DNA of 64,000 nucleotides from Arsukibacterium indicum (GCF_019100565.1 NZ_JAHRID010000008.1:149949-213948), one strand, 5' to 3'. Shown: positions 25,053 through 36,281, counted from the first letter of the stretch. Numbers and translations are program-made. Notes: generated by a model not told the origin, from the sequence alone.

Positions 25053-27146
25053 TCAGGCGTTGCCATAAATATCTCTGTTAGCCAGCCAGCGGCGGATCAG
25101 TTGCAGGCAGGCGGGTTGATCCTGTTGCCAGAGTTTTGCAGCCAGCTGGCGGGCATGCGGAATAAGCTCAGCGTCGCGGCTGATGTCGGCAATTTTAAAC
25201 TGCAGCAGGCCGGTCTGGCGGGTGCCGAGCAGCTCACCGGGGCCGCGAATTTCCAAATCGCGCTGGGCAATGACAAAGCCGTCGTTAGAGTCTCGTAACA
25301 CGCTTAATCTGGCCTGAGCGGTTTTTGATAATGGGGCATGGTACAGCAGTACACAATGTGACACCGCACTGCCGCGACCGACCCTGCCGCGCAGCTGATG
25401 CAGTTGCGCCAGACCCAGCCGTTCCGGGTTTTCAATAATCATTAAACTGGCATTAGGGACGTCGACGCCCACCTCGATTACCGTGGTGGCAACCAGTAAA
25501 TCGAGCTCGCCACTGCTGAACCGTGCCATAATGTCTTGTTTTTCAGCGCTTTTAAGCCGGCCATGTACTAAGGCAATATTAAGTTCTGGTAAGGCATCGG
25601 CCAGACTGGCTGCGGTGTCTTCTGCCGCCTGACATTGTAATACTTCGGACTCTTCTATCAGGGTACATACCCAGTAAACCTGGCGTTTATCCTGTAACAC
25701 GCCATTACGCACCCGCTCGATAATTTCCTGGCGCCGGCTGTCAGGAATAGCAACCGTGGTTACCGGTGTGCGGCCGGGAGGCAACTCATCAATTACCGAG
25801 GTATCCAGATCAGCATAGGCTGTCATGGCCAGGGTGCGGGGGATAGGAGTAGCGGTCATAACCAGCTGATGCGGATATACTCCGGCAATACCGCCCTTTT
25901 CCCGCAGGGCTAAGCGTTGATGCACGCCAAAACGGTGCTGTTCGTCGATAATAATCAGTGCCAGTTTGCTGAAGCTGACGCTTTGCTGAAATAATGCATG
26001 GGTGCCCAGCACCATCCGGGCGCTGCCATCGGCCAGCTGGCTAAGTACCTCATCACGGGCTTTACCTTTGGTTTTTCCGCCAAGCCATGCCACCTTGATA
26101 CCAAGCGGGCTAAACCAGTTATTAAAATTTGCCGCATGTTGTTCGGCCAGCAGTTCTGTCGGAGCCATCAGGGCCACCTGGTACCCCTGGCTAATGGCTG
26201 TCAGTGCTGCCAGAGCCGCAACCAGGGTTTTACCGGAGCCGACATCGCCCTGTACCAGACGCAGCATTGGCAGGGGCTGGGCTAAATCATGCCGAAGCTC
26301 GGTTACAACCCGCTGCTGAGCTGCCGTTAGCTGAAACGGTAAACTGGCCAAAAAGGCCTGCTCCAGATCCGGTTGCTGCCCCGGTTGCTGGCTCAGGGCA
26401 ATCGCCCGCTGACGTTGGCTCTGGCAGCGAAGCTGATGCATGCTCAGTTGCTGGGCCACCAGCTCTTCCAGGATCAGCCGCTGCTGAGCCGGGTGTCGCC
26501 CCTGTTCCAGCAGGCTAAGCTCTGCATCTGGTGGCGGCCGGTGAATATAAATCAGGGCTTCAGCAAGAGACCAGGGCGAGCTAAGCAAGGTGGCTGGTAA
26601 ATACTCTGCCGGCGCATAGCGGCTGAGATACTCCAGCGCAGTATCGGTAAGTTTGCGCCAGCTGGCCTGTTTTATGCCCTCAGTTGTCGGGTAAACCGGG
26701 GTTAGCGTTTCCGCTACCTGATGCAGTTGTTCGTCTTGCTGCACCCGGTATTCCGGGTGCAGCATTTCAACGCCACGCGGACCACGTTTTACCTCGCCAA
26801 ACAGCCGTAACTTAATCCCGGGGGTAACTGCGTTTTTCTGGGCTGCGCTGAAATGAAAAAAACGGCAGGTTAAAAAACCACTGCCATCGGTCACTTTGAT
26901 TAGCCAGCTGCGGCGTTTGCCAAACTGAATTTCGCTGCTGACTACCTCTGCCAGCACCGTGGCGTGAATAGCAGGCATAAGATCAGCAATAGCATATATC
27001 CGGGTGCGATCTTCGTAGCGTAGCGGCAGATGGAACAGCAGATCCTGAATACTGGCAATGCCCAGTTTTTCCAGACGCTGCGCCACCTTGGCACCAACGC
27101 CTTTGATCAGGCTGATACTCAGGCTATCCAGTCGGGTATGCGGCAA
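25053..27146 (-). CDS. recG: ATP-dependent DNA helicase RecG
   Basis: 697 residues. The N-terminal wedge/OB domain (LLFHLPLRYEDRT) is followed by helicase motifs: I (GDVGSGKTLVA, about 300), II (DEQHRFGVHQR), III (MTATPIPRTLAM), then VHGRLKSAEKQ, TTVIEVGVDVPNA and the motif VI region QLRGRVGRG. RecG remodels stalled forks and Holliday junctions. It is the downstream end of gmk-rpoZ-spoT-recG, here interrupted by ridA and a solute-binding protein gene. The family's usual neighbour trmH is absent. Confidence 0.96.
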   Translation of the reverse strand: MPHTRLDSLSISLIKGVGAKVAQRLEKLGIASIQDLLFHLPLRYEDRTRIYAIADLMPAIHATVLAEVVSSEIQFGKRRSWLIKVTDGSGFLTCRFFHFSAAQKNAVTPGIKLRLFGEVKRGPRGVEMLHPEYRVQQDEQLHQVAETLTPVYPTTEGIKQASWRKLTDTALEYLSRYAPAEYLPATLLSSPWSLAEALIYIHRPPPDAELSLLEQGRHPAQQRLILEELVAQQLSMHQLRCQSQRQRAIALSQQPGQQPDLEQAFLASLPFQLTAAQQRVVTELRHDLAQPLPMLRLVQGDVGSGKTLVAALAALTAISQGYQVALMAPTELLAEQHAANFNNWFSPLGIKVAWLGGKTKGKARDEVLSQLADGSARMVLGTHALFQQSVSFSKLALIIIDEQHRFGVHQRLALREKGGIAGVYPHQLVMTATPIPRTLAMTAYADLDTSVIDELPPGRTPVTTVAIPDSRRQEIIERVRNGVLQDKRQVYWVCTLIEESEVLQCQAAEDTAASLADALPELNIALVHGRLKSAEKQDIMARFSSGELDLLVATTVIEVGVDVPNASLMIIENPERLGLAQLHQLRGRVGRGSAVSHCVLLYHAPLSKTAQARLSVLRDSNDGFVIAQRDLEIRGPGELLGTRQTGLLQFKIADISRDAELIPHARQLAAKLWQQDQPACLQLIRRWLANRDIYGNA

Positions 27147-27220
27147 AAGAGGCTCTTACAGTAACGAAAGTATGTTTTAAGTGTAAACCGGGAATGGGCG
27201 CACGCAAAGTATTAATCTGC

Positions 27221-28045
27221 TTACTGTTTAAGCTCTGTTACCTCGGTCCGGCTTTCCGGGGGGCGGATCAGCCGTTTTACCGTGCCATCGTCAATCATCG
27301 TTTGCAAATGGTGTTGTAATAAGGGTTGTAATGCGGCATGGGGGCTGTTTCTGGCAATGGCCAGATGAATGTTGTTTGGTGCGTCACCACTGAAATCAAG
27401 AGGAGCTATTTTGAAGCGCTGCTGATAGCTACTGACCGCGTTAATCGCTTCCGTGGTGCTGATGGTGGGAGCGACCAGGCCATCAATCCGGTTACGAAGC
27501 AGCATTTCAAGGGCAACCTCAATGCTGTCTACTTCAGCGATATGGCGCGACTCTTCGGCAATCAGGGCCATAGTAGCCGGGTTGTACAGGTAGTCACGCA
27601 ATGTGGCCAGGGTCATACTGCGTAACTGGGCCTTACTTTCAATAAGGCGCACATCGGTTGCCCGCAAAAATAAACTCTCAGCGACATTAGTACTGTAACG
27701 CAGCAAAAACATGTAGCTATTGCGTTCGTCGCTGTACCTGAGGTTTGTCATTAAATCGACATCCCCCTGTTCCATCAGTTTCAGGCAACGGGCCAGGTTG
27801 GTGCGTGGGGTAAAACTCAGCTGAAAACCCGCCCTTCTGGCCAGTTCCTGCATTAATTCTACTGATGGGCCGGTTGGCACGTCAGTGTTGTCATATTCAT
27901 GAAAATGTGGAAAGTGGTCCAGGCACCAGACCAGTTTGGGCGCCTCTGTTACCAAAGGCTGAATTTCTGCCACAGCGGCCTGCGGCAGCAAATAAAGCCC
28001 AACAGCGAACAGCCAGGAATGACGTATTGTGCCTGTTCTTTTCAT
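27221..28045 (-). CDS. Periplasmic substrate-binding protein (SBP family 3)
   Basis: 274 residues. A signal peptide (HSWLFAVGLYLLPQAAVAE) is followed by a two-lobe binding fold: WCLDHFPHFHEY, GPSVELMQELARRAGF and GDVDLMTNLRYSDERN match type 3 amino-acid-binding proteins. No permease or ATPase gene is nearby, so it may be an orphan sensor or transport component. It overlaps ridA by one base, so the two are probably co-expressed. The ligand cannot be told. Confidence 0.75.
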   Translation of the reverse strand: MKRTGTIRHSWLFAVGLYLLPQAAVAEIQPLVTEAPKLVWCLDHFPHFHEYDNTDVPTGPSVELMQELARRAGFQLSFTPRTNLARCLKLMEQGDVDLMTNLRYSDERNSYMFLLRYSTNVAESLFLRATDVRLIESKAQLRSMTLATLRDYLYNPATMALIAEESRHIAEVDSIEVALEMLLRNRIDGLVAPTISTTEAINAVSSYQQRFKIAPLDFSGDAPNNIHLAIARNSPHAALQPLLQHHLQTMIDDGTVKRLIRPPESRTEVTELKQ

Positions 28046-28437
28046 TAGTGGGTAGACGGCACTTCCATTACGCCGTCAATCTCAATTTGAGCGCCGCGGG
28101 GCAGTGCACTAACCTGAACGGCCGCTCTGGCCGGGTATGGTTCAGCAAAGTATTCGCTCATGATCTGGTTTACCGTGGCGAACTGGCCAAGATCCGTCAG
28201 AAAGATATTTACTTTGACCATATTGTTCAGGTTACCGCCGGCGGCTTCGCATACCGCGCTGAGGTTTTTAAATACCTGGTGTGTCTGGCTGGCAAAATCT
28301 TCTGACACCATCTGCATGGTGGTGGGCACAAGCGGGATTTGACCCGATAAATAGACAGTAGTACCAATTTTTACCGCCTGGCTGTAAGTGCCAATGGCAG
28401 CAGGCGCTGCTTCAGTGCGGATAATGACTTTTGACAT
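28045..28437 (-). CDS. ridA: RidA family enamine/imine deaminase
   Basis: 130 residues: [28 protein letters not shown], then [27 protein letters not shown] and the active-site region [23 protein letters not shown], with the conserved Arg of RidA. It hydrolyses reactive 2-aminoacrylate from PLP enzymes to pyruvate. It lies directly after spoT (four bases), an arrangement seen in many gammaproteobacteria. Confidence 0.93.
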   Translation of the reverse strand: MSKVIIRTEAAPAAIGTYSQAVKIGTTVYLSGQIPLVPTTMQMVSEDFASQTHQVFKNLSAVCEAAGGNLNNMVKVNIFLTDLGQFATVNQIMSEYFAEPYPARAAVQVSALPRGAQIEIDGVMEVPSTH

Positions 28438-28441
28438 GAAA

Positions 28442-30574
28442 TTATTTCCTTCTGTAAACTTTTTGCACGTCTGGCATAACGCGGATTTTACGCATTACAT
28501 TGGCCAGATGGACCCTGTCCTGCACGGAGAGGGTTATTTTAATCACATATTCCCCGGTATCACGATCGTCGGTCACCAGATCCTGAATATTTGAATTCTG
28601 ACTGGCAATAAGGGTGGTCAGTTTTGCCAGAACCCCCTGGCGATTGATAATAAACACCCGGATATCACACAAAAACTGTTTGTCGCTGGTGTTATCCCAG
28701 CGGATGGGGAAGAACTTAGCCGGATCACGCTCCCAGCCTTTAATATTCCGACAGTCGCTGCGATGCACATTCAGGCCCTTGCCGGGAGTGGCATTGGCAA
28801 CAATTTCGTCACCGGGAATTGGCCGGCAGCACTTGGCAAAGGTAACCAGCATACCTTCAGAACCCACAATAAAGGCATTACTTTTAGGCAGCGGTGAGCT
28901 GTTTTTGCCACTGGTATCATCAGCTTCAAACTCACCCAGTAAGCGCCTGGCGATAGCAACCGGCAGCTGGTTTCCCAGGCCAATTTCGCTGCACAGCGCA
29001 TCAAAGGATTGCTGATGCACGTTTTTCAGCACTTGTTCAATCCGCTCTGGCGCGATATCTTCAAGTTTAACCTCGCCAAGGGCCGAGGTTAGCAAGCGTT
29101 TACCGAGGCTAATGGCTTCATTTTGTTGCTGGCGTTTTAAATAATTCCGAATACCGAGAATAGCGCGGCTGGTTACCACATAATTAAGCCAGTTTGCGTT
29201 TGGCTTTCCGCCGGGACTGGTAACAATTTCAACGGTTTGGCCGGTTTCCAGCGGTTTACTGAGCGAATAAGGCCGCCGGTCTACTTTGGCACCAACACAA
29301 CGGTTACCGACATCGGTATGCACGGCATAGGCAAAATCGACCGCTGTAGCGCCAATGGGTAGCTCGACAATCTTACCTTTAGGAGTAAATACGTACAGCT
29401 CTTCGGGGTAAAGCTCAGATTTGACGTTTTCGACAAATTCATAGCTGGTACCGGCACTTTGCTGTAACTCGAGCAAGCTTTGCATCCAGCGATGGGCGCG
29501 GATTTGGGCGGTGGTGTCTTTATGTTCACCGTTAGATTTGTACATCCAGTGCGCGGCAATTCCCTTGTCGGCCATTTCATCCATTTCACGGGTACGCATC
29601 TGAATTTCTACCGGAATACCATGCGGCCCAATTAACGAGGTATGCAGCGACTGATAGCCGTTTTGTTTAGGGATGGCGATATAATCTTTAAAACGTATTT
29701 CAATAGGTTTGTACAGGTTGTGGACCAGGCCAAGAATGCGATAGCAGTTATCAATAGAATTAACGACCACCCGAAAAGCGTAGATGTCCATGACATCATT
29801 GAACATCAGCTCTTTGTTTTTCATTTTCCGGTAAATGCTGTAAAGGTGTTTTTCCCGGCCACTGACGTCGGCTTCAATAGCGGCGTCGCTGATCCGGCTC
29901 CGGATTTCATTCTGCACTTTTTCCAGCAGCTCGCGCCGGTTGCCACGGGCCAGTTTTACCGCACTGCCCAGCGCCCGGTAGCGCATCGGGTACAATGCCT
30001 GAAAGCCTAAGTCTTCCAGTTCGTTTTTAATATTATGAATACCGAGCCGGTTGGCGATGGGGGCATACAGCTCGAGCGTTTCTTTGGCAATTCGCCGGCG
30101 CTTTTCCGGGCGCAGGGCACCTAAGGTACGCATATTGTGAGTGCGGTCGGCCAGTTTGATCAGAATGACCCTGATGTCCTGGGTCATGGCCATAAACATT
30201 TTTTGCAGGTTTGTGGCTTCAAATTCCTGATAATCTTTAAATTTAACTTTATCGAGCTTGCTGACGCCCTGCACCAGTTCGGCAACAGTATCGCCAAACA
30301 GCCGGGCTAAATCTTCTTTGCTGTATTCGGTGTCTTCAATCACATCGTGCAGCAGGGCAGCCATCAGGGTTTCGTGATCCATCCGCATTTCTGCCAGAAT
30401 ACTGGTTACGGCAACAGGATGGGTGATGTAGGGCTCGCCACTGGAACGGGTTTGCGGGGCATGCGCATCGCGCGCGACGACATAGGCCTGCTGCACCAGA
30501 CTAACCTGTTCGGCAGGCAGATAGGCGGAAATTTGATTTTTCAGGCCTTCAAATAAATACACAAACGCTCCCAA
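28442..30574 (-). CDS. spoT: Bifunctional (p)ppGpp synthase/hydrolase SpoT
   Basis: 710 residues with the full RelA/SpoT layout. An HD hydrolase domain ([22 protein letters not shown]) precedes a synthetase domain ([40 protein letters not shown]), a TGS domain ([25 protein letters not shown]) and a C-terminal ACT domain ([20 protein letters not shown]). An intact HD box implies hydrolase activity. It lies after rpoZ, as usual. Stop is four bases before ridA. Confidence 0.97.
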   Translation of the reverse strand: MGAFVYLFEGLKNQISAYLPAEQVSLVQQAYVVARDAHAPQTRSSGEPYITHPVAVTSILAEMRMDHETLMAALLHDVIEDTEYSKEDLARLFGDTVAELVQGVSKLDKVKFKDYQEFEATNLQKMFMAMTQDIRVILIKLADRTHNMRTLGALRPEKRRRIAKETLELYAPIANRLGIHNIKNELEDLGFQALYPMRYRALGSAVKLARGNRRELLEKVQNEIRSRISDAAIEADVSGREKHLYSIYRKMKNKELMFNDVMDIYAFRVVVNSIDNCYRILGLVHNLYKPIEIRFKDYIAIPKQNGYQSLHTSLIGPHGIPVEIQMRTREMDEMADKGIAAHWMYKSNGEHKDTTAQIRAHRWMQSLLELQQSAGTSYEFVENVKSELYPEELYVFTPKGKIVELPIGATAVDFAYAVHTDVGNRCVGAKVDRRPYSLSKPLETGQTVEIVTSPGGKPNANWLNYVVTSRAILGIRNYLKRQQQNEAISLGKRLLTSALGEVKLEDIAPERIEQVLKNVHQQSFDALCSEIGLGNQLPVAIARRLLGEFEADDTSGKNSSPLPKSNAFIVGSEGMLVTFAKCCRPIPGDEIVANATPGKGLNVHRSDCRNIKGWERDPAKFFPIRWDNTSDKQFLCDIRVFIINRQGVLAKLTTLIASQNSNIQDLVTDDRDTGEYVIKITLSVQDRVHLANVMRKIRVMPDVQKVYRRK

Positions 30575-30680
30575 ACTTCGACAGCTTAAAATTTATAATG
30601 CTGGTTAGTTAAGAATATACGTCTAAAACACGCAGATGCCAACGGCTAAAGCGCCGCTGGCAATGTTTGGCAGGGAGTTT

Positions 30681-30956
30681 TTACTGATCAGAACCGATAA
30701 TTGCGGCAACCGCAGCCATTTCAGTGGCTTCTTGTTGCATCTGGTCGCGTTTTTCCTGTTCATCAAGAATGCTGTTGGTAATAAAACCCTGTTCAATTTC
30801 ACGCAGTGCCACCACAGTTGGCTTGTCGTTTTCACGATCAACCATTGGCTCTTTGCCTTCAACAGACAGTTGGCGGGCACGACGGGCCGCAACCAGAATT
30901 AAATCGAAACGGTTACCAATTTTATCTACTGCATCTTCAACTGTTACGCGAGCCAT
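30681..30956 (-). CDS. rpoZ: RNA polymerase omega subunit
   Basis: 91 residues, [20 protein letters not shown], then [18 protein letters not shown] and [17 protein letters not shown], the standard omega sequence. It helps assemble RNA polymerase and contributes to a ppGpp site. It lies between gmk and spoT on the same strand. An overlapping open frame of similar length at 30623-30892 is a shadow. Confidence 0.97.
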   Translation of the reverse strand: MARVTVEDAVDKIGNRFDLILVAARRARQLSVEGKEPMVDRENDKPTVVALREIEQGFITNSILDEQEKRDQMQQEATEMAAVAAIIGSDQ

Positions 30957-31004
30957 TCGCCACTCCGGAGTGTTCAGGTATATTACAAGACCGCCTAGTT
31001 TACG

Positions 31005-31637
31005 CTATTTTGCCGGTTTCGCCAACAGTTGGTTAAGCAGCGCTTTCTGTTTATACAGCTGACTTTGATAGTTGTTGCGCTGCGCCAGCACGATTCGTTC
31101 AAACTCGCCAAGCGCGCTGTCAAAGTTGTCGTTGATAATCAGATAGTCATACTCGTCGGCATGGCTCATTTCATTTTGTGCCTCAGCCATCCGTTTAGCG
31201 ATAACGATTTCACTGTCCTGACCACGCTTTTCAAGTCGTTGTTGCAGCTCATCCAGGCTTGGCGGCAAAATAAAAATACTCAGGGTACCCGGCGCTTGTT
31301 CCCGGATTTGTCTGGCCCCTTGCCAGTCAATATCAAGAAAAACGTCTATACCCTGGCTCAGATTAGCAGTAATGGCGCTGCGGGAAGTGCCATAATAATT
31401 ACCAAAAACTTCGGCCCATTCCAGAAATTCGTTTTCAGCTATCAGCTTCTTAAACTGCTCGACACTAATAAAATGATAGTGAACGCCATCAATTTCTCCC
31501 GGCCGTGGCTGGCGGGTAGTGTGCGATACACTAACCAGCATATCGCCATGTTTGTTTAGTAGTGCACTGATAAGGGATGATTTACCGGCTCCGCTCGGCG
31601 CCGAGACAATAAAGAGGTTACCACTGAGTTCTTGCAT
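31005..31637 (-). CDS. gmk: Guanylate kinase
   Basis: 210 residues with a P-loop ([12 protein letters not shown], about 12-23) and the GMP-binding region [17 protein letters not shown], then [16 protein letters not shown] and [11 protein letters not shown]. It phosphorylates GMP to GDP. First gene of gmk-rpoZ-spoT. Length and motifs are standard. Confidence 0.96.
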   Translation of the reverse strand: MQELSGNLFIVSAPSGAGKSSLISALLNKHGDMLVSVSHTTRQPRPGEIDGVHYHFISVEQFKKLIAENEFLEWAEVFGNYYGTSRSAITANLSQGIDVFLDIDWQGARQIREQAPGTLSIFILPPSLDELQQRLEKRGQDSEIVIAKRMAEAQNEMSHADEYDYLIINDNFDSALGEFERIVLAQRNNYQSQLYKQKALLNQLLAKPAK

Positions 31638-31717
31638 TGCATTGCTCTGTCAGGCCGGGGGCCGGTTAGAATAAACCGCAATTTTAGACTTTCCGCTGCC
31701 ATGGTGCAAACCAAACG

Positions 31718-32194
31718 CTAGCGTTTAGCTTTGGCTTTGACAGACAACGTCAGGGTGAAGGTAGCCATTGGCTCGTCGCCATGTAAACTGGGGCAGGTCA
31801 CCACCACCGACACCGGTTTATTTACCCGTTCGCCGCTGGCCAGCGACTGGTCAATCATTTGGTCGATAACCGCTCCATCGTTACTGGTGAAATGGACCCT
31901 GGCTTCCGGTCTCTTTAAAAACTGGCCCTGAACATCTTTAAAGGCAAAATTAGCATTAATGCCGCGGGCTTTGGCTTTAGAAAACACCAGAAATGCGCCG
32001 GCCAGATCGGCGCCGATTGCAAGCGCACCAAAATAAACACTGCCCAGATGGTTTTTGGTGCGCCAGCTATGTGGCATGGTCACTTCCAGCGTGGTGTTAT
32101 TCATCCGGATAATTTTAGGAGAACAAAAACCAATAAGTGGGATATATCGCCAGGCAAAGAGCTTGAGGCCCCAGTTAGCTTTAAACAAAGACAT
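31718..32194 (-). CDS. DUF4442 hotdog-fold thioesterase-like protein
   Basis: 158 residues from the ATG at 32194 (MSLFKANWGLKLFAWRYIPL). The middle stretch HSWRTKNHLGSVYFGALAIGADLAG is the hotdog helix region of the DUF4442/PaaI-like proteins. Such proteins hydrolyse acyl-CoA thioesters, but activity and substrate are not known for this branch. It stands alone between gmk and the sensor gene. The C-terminus is lysine rich (VKAKAKR). Confidence 0.75.
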   Translation of the reverse strand: MSLFKANWGLKLFAWRYIPLIGFCSPKIIRMNNTTLEVTMPHSWRTKNHLGSVYFGALAIGADLAGAFLVFSKAKARGINANFAFKDVQGQFLKRPEARVHFTSNDGAVIDQMIDQSLASGERVNKPVSVVVTCPSLHGDEPMATFTLTLSVKAKAKR

Positions 32195-32373
32195 GATAAG
32201 CCTGCTGTAGTTATAACAATTCGCAGAGCTTAGCACTGGTAAGACCAATAGCGCAACATTACCGCTGAGAGGCTAAAAACCACCATTCGTCAGCTTTTGG
32301 TAAAAACTGGCACCGGCTTTTTAGTAAAGTAACAGCTATTATCAGAGTGTAAACAGAGCAAGGAGCTGGTCTG

Positions 32374-35331
32374 GTGTTCAGATATGTTGTCGCGGCAATA
32401 TCGTTGTTGATGCTATTGTCAGTCAGTGCCGGTGTCGTGGCGATGCCAGGCGTGCTGGATAAAACGTCATTGCTGTTCCGTGGCTGGTCAGTTGAAGCAG
32501 GGTTGCCGCAAGTGTCTGTATCGGCATTGGCTCAGGATCAGCAGGGTTATATCTGGTTAGGTACTCAGGGTGGCCTTGCCCGTTTTGATGGTCATCAATT
32601 TACGGTTTTCAACACCGCTAATACACCACAAATTCAATCAAATTTAATTACTGCACTGTATTACGACAGCAGCAACCGGCTGTGGATTGGTACGGTAAAC
32701 GGTTTAAGCTATTACGCCAACAATAAGTTTACCGCTGTTGATACCCAACAATTTAAACCCGGCGCGATAACCAGCTTTGCTGAGCTGCCAGATGGCCGCT
32801 TTTTTGTTGGGGCGAATCAGTTATATCAGTGGCAGACTGAGCAATTAGTGCCGGTAGCTGAACATGCGAGGCCGGTTTATCAGCTTAGTCAGCAGCAGGA
32901 TACTTTATGGATAGGCAGCCAGCATGGCTTTGCGTCGTTGCAGCAACAACAATACCGTTGGTACCCGGCCCCTGAGGTTGATGAAGCAATGCAGGTAACG
33001 GAGTTGGCGGTAAAGGGCAACACGGTTTTCCTTGGCACCAACAAAGGGCTGTATCGCTGGCAACAAGGGCGCTGGCAGGCACTTGAGCTACCGGATGGCG
33101 TGCCCGGCAGTCGAATTGAACTGATGTATAAAGACAGCCAGCAGCAAGTGTGGCTGGCGACCCTTAATGGCCTGTATCAGGTTTCGGCTGGCCGGATCAT
33201 TCAGGTGCAGCAACCTGGCAGCACTGGCCAACCTTTTCGCTGGATTGAAAGCATGCTGGAAGATCGGCATAACAATATCTGGCTTGGTAGCCGTACTCAT
33301 GGCGTTCTTCGTTTACGCAACGCCCTTACCGAGCGGTACAGCACAGCGGTCGGTCTGCCAGATCCCTATAGCTGGGCGGTGCTGCCCTGGCAACGGCATT
33401 TAATGGTGGGTACCAGTCAGGGGATGGCGCTGTTGCGAGACGGAGAGTTTCAGCCTTTACTAGCCAATCAACAATTAGCCAGTCCTTATGTTTACAGTAT
33501 GTTGCATCATGAAAATGATCTCTGGGTAGGAACCCGGGCAGGTTTAAGCTTACTTAATGCCGACACTCTGGCCTGGCAGAAGAACTTTGTGCAAACCGCG
33601 CACTTGCTGATTACTACCATGATAGCTGAGCAGCAGCAGATTTGGGTTGGCAGCAATGGCGGACTTTATGTTGTGCAGGATGGTGATCTGTCGCAGTTCG
33701 GTATTACACCACCATTAAATGAACTGAGTATCAGGGCGTTGCTGGCAGACAGCCACGGCCGGCTCTGGGTGGGTACGGAATCTGGTTTGTATTTAAGGTC
33801 TGCTGACAAGTTTGAACCGGTGCTGGATATGCCACTGGCAAATAAGTTTATCAGTGTGATTGTCGAATTTCCTGACGGCAATCTACTGATTGGCAGTTTT
33901 GATCAGGGGTTTGTGCTGGGTAAGCCTGGCAACTGGCAGCATTTTACCCAGCAAAATGGTTTACCGGGCAATGGTGTGATGCATGCTGCTCTGGCAAACG
34001 ATAAACTGATTATCAGTAATTTTGAAGGTTTTTACCGGCTGGATTATCCGGCTCTGAAACAAGGTGAGATCTCAAAGCTTTATATGTTGGTTGATGACCG
34101 TCATCCGGAGGCCGCAACTGACTCGCACCGCTGCTGTAATGGCGCCGGTAGTAATAAAGGTGTGGTGCATCAGGGCCGGATCTGGTTTCCAACACTTGAT
34201 GGCGTTGTTGCCCTTCGACTGGACCGGCTTAACAGCACTGCGCCGGTGCCGGTCCCGGTTATTGAAAGCTTAACCGTTGCCAATAAACAGGTTATTGGCG
34301 ATGCTGCCCTGCTGGCACCTGAGCAGCGTGACTGGCACTTTCGCTTTAGTGCACCTTACTATCATCAGGCTTCATCGATTGATACCCGTTATCAACTGGA
34401 GGGGTATGAGCAAAGCTGGATAAATGCCGGTAGCCGGCGCGAGGCGTTTTACACCAATTTGCCACCCGGCAGTTATCGTTTCAATGTGCAGGTTAAGGTG
34501 GCCGGCGATTATCGCTGGAGTGATGCGGCTACCATGGATATTCAACTACAACCCTACTGGCATGAAACTATCACCGCGCGCTTGCTGCTGACGGGGCTAC
34601 TGCTGGCATTATTCTGGTTGGTTTACCGGCTGCGCTTAGCATCTCTGGCACACGCCCGTGAAGAGTTAAGTCGCCAGGTAACTGAACGCACGCATGAGTT
34701 ATATCAGGCTAATCAGAAGCTGCAGCAGATGAGTATGCAGGATGCCCTGACCGAGCTACATAACCGGCATTATCTGGATGTAAATATCGACGCTATGCTG
34801 GCCCGGGCGCAACGTAGTGAACAACCGCTGGCCTGGATTCTGCTGGACTTAGATTATTTTAAGCGGATTAACGATGAGTATGGCCATCAGCTTGGCGATA
34901 ATGTGTTGCAGCATTTCGCCGGCATTTTGCAACAGCACAGCCGCAGTAACGATCATCTGATCCGCTGGGGTGGTGAAGAGTTTCTGCTGGTACTGGAGCA
35001 AAGCAGTGAAGTGCAACATTATATCGAGCGTTTGCAGCAATTGGTGCATAACTATCCCTGGCCCCAGCAAATGGGCGTGCCCGTCAGTGTTACCTGTTCA
35101 ATTGGCGCAACCATTCAGCCACCGGGTTGGGACTGGCAATATGCTTTGTATCTGGCCGATGCAGCGCTGTATAAAATTAAAAACAGCGGCCGGGCAGATT
35201 ATATGCTGCTGCAACCTGGGCCAGATGCGCCTGCCAATATAGCCGCCGGCGATAAGCGGGCAGAGCTTGATGAACTGCTTGCCAGGAAGTGGTTGATTGC
35301 CAGCACAGGCAAACAGCTGGCTGCAGTGTAA
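32374..35331 (+). CDS. Periplasmic propeller sensor with diguanylate cyclase domain
   Basis: 985 residues. A signal sequence is followed by a beta-propeller of two-component-regulator (Reg_prop) repeats such as DQQGYIWLGTQGGLARFDG, to about residue 660, then a Y_Y_Y domain (YQLEGYEQSWINAGSRREA). One TM (ARLLLTGLLLALFWLVYRL, near 732-750), a coiled-coil and a GGDEF domain (about 795-955) complete it. The active site is RWGGEEF, so it should make c-di-GMP in the cytoplasm in response to a periplasmic signal. A GTG start at 32374 is placed by AGGAG eight bases upstream. Monocistronic, with a LysR gene converging nine bases past its stop. Confidence 0.9.
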   Translation: MFRYVVAAISLLMLLSVSAGVVAMPGVLDKTSLLFRGWSVEAGLPQVSVSALAQDQQGYIWLGTQGGLARFDGHQFTVFNTANTPQIQSNLITALYYDSSNRLWIGTVNGLSYYANNKFTAVDTQQFKPGAITSFAELPDGRFFVGANQLYQWQTEQLVPVAEHARPVYQLSQQQDTLWIGSQHGFASLQQQQYRWYPAPEVDEAMQVTELAVKGNTVFLGTNKGLYRWQQGRWQALELPDGVPGSRIELMYKDSQQQVWLATLNGLYQVSAGRIIQVQQPGSTGQPFRWIESMLEDRHNNIWLGSRTHGVLRLRNALTERYSTAVGLPDPYSWAVLPWQRHLMVGTSQGMALLRDGEFQPLLANQQLASPYVYSMLHHENDLWVGTRAGLSLLNADTLAWQKNFVQTAHLLITTMIAEQQQIWVGSNGGLYVVQDGDLSQFGITPPLNELSIRALLADSHGRLWVGTESGLYLRSADKFEPVLDMPLANKFISVIVEFPDGNLLIGSFDQGFVLGKPGNWQHFTQQNGLPGNGVMHAALANDKLIISNFEGFYRLDYPALKQGEISKLYMLVDDRHPEAATDSHRCCNGAGSNKGVVHQGRIWFPTLDGVVALRLDRLNSTAPVPVPVIESLTVANKQVIGDAALLAPEQRDWHFRFSAPYYHQASSIDTRYQLEGYEQSWINAGSRREAFYTNLPPGSYRFNVQVKVAGDYRWSDAATMDIQLQPYWHETITARLLLTGLLLALFWLVYRLRLASLAHAREELSRQVTERTHELYQANQKLQQMSMQDALTELHNRHYLDVNIDAMLARAQRSEQPLAWILLDLDYFKRINDEYGHQLGDNVLQHFAGILQQHSRSNDHLIRWGGEEFLLVLEQSSEVQHYIERLQQLVHNYPWPQQMGVPVSVTCSIGATIQPPGWDWQYALYLADAALYKIKNSGRADYMLLQPGPDAPANIAAGDKRAELDELLARKWLIASTGKQLAAV

Positions 35332-35340
35332 GCAAATAAT

Positions 35341-36276
35341 TTAATCAGATTTTATACCGTCAAGACATGCCAGCAATGGCTGAATGATATTGAGAGCCAG
35401 TTGTACTTTAGCACTGTCTCTGGGCGATGTTTTGGTAACGATTGACTGGTTAAACGGATACTGATACTGGCTGGGACGGATGAAACGGAGTTGATTATTT
35501 TCGATATACGGCCGGGCAATTTCTGCCGGCAAAAAGCCGATATAACCGCCGGATAAAAGTAGCGCCAGCCGGGTATCAAACTGATAAGCACGGGCACTTG
35601 CTTTAAGTTTCTGCAGTTGTTTTCGCCCCTCCGGATTAATATCAATACCTGGGTGAATAGCCGGGTAACCGGCCAGCGTTTCATCATTAATATCTTCATC
35701 TGTTACTGAATATAACGGATGAGCGGAGCCACAGCACAGAAATATCGGGGTACTGAAAGCATGTTGATACTGCAAGCCATCAATTTGCCGGTAGCCTGGC
35801 ATCAGTGCCAGATGAGCCTGATCTTTAAGCAGTGCCAGTTCAATTTGTTGCAGCGGCATCACATCTAATGCCAGTGTTAGCCGGGGAGCCTGTTGTTGCA
35901 AGGCAGCACATACCTTACTGAGCAGTGTTAATCTTGATTGGTCCAGCTGATCTGCAGTCAGGATAACCAGTTCGCCACTGCATTCGTCGGTTAGGCTGGC
36001 AACCAGTTGGCTGAATTGCTGATGGGCCTGCTCCAGTGTCTGAATGGCGTTGTATACCGCCTGACCTTCCCGGGTTAACGAAAATCCCTGTCGGCCGCGT
36101 TGACATAAGTTAAGTTTGAGTCGTTGTTCCAGATTAGCTATATAAATGCTGATGGTGGAACGGCCGATATTCAACTCAGTTTCCGCAGCCGTAAAGCCGC
36201 CACAGTCAACGACGGTCTGAAATACCCGCAACAGTTTAATATCGTGTTGGGTCAGGTTTTTAGGCAGCTTACTCAT
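35341..36276 (-). CDS. LysR-family regulator next to gabD-gabT
   Basis: 311 residues with an N-terminal LysR helix-turn-helix (GGFTAAETELNIGRSTISIY) and an effector domain (LVILTADQLDQ; AHLALMPGYRQ). Divergent from the aldehyde dehydrogenase/aminotransferase pair, so it is the probable regulator of that pair. A perfect 14-base palindrome, TTGATAATTATCAA, lies five bases before its start codon. The effector is unknown; GABA or succinic semialdehyde would be reasonable. Confidence 0.82.
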   Translation of the reverse strand: MSKLPKNLTQHDIKLLRVFQTVVDCGGFTAAETELNIGRSTISIYIANLEQRLKLNLCQRGRQGFSLTREGQAVYNAIQTLEQAHQQFSQLVASLTDECSGELVILTADQLDQSRLTLLSKVCAALQQQAPRLTLALDVMPLQQIELALLKDQAHLALMPGYRQIDGLQYQHAFSTPIFLCCGSAHPLYSVTDEDINDETLAGYPAIHPGIDINPEGRKQLQKLKASARAYQFDTRLALLLSGGYIGFLPAEIARPYIENNQLRFIRPSQYQYPFNQSIVTKTSPRDSAKVQLALNIIQPLLACLDGIKSD

Positions 36277-36281
36277 ATAGA

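Noticed and set aside
30623..30892. Open frame overlapping rpoZ on the same strand
   Set aside because: Shadow frame; rpoZ in the other frame is unmistakable.
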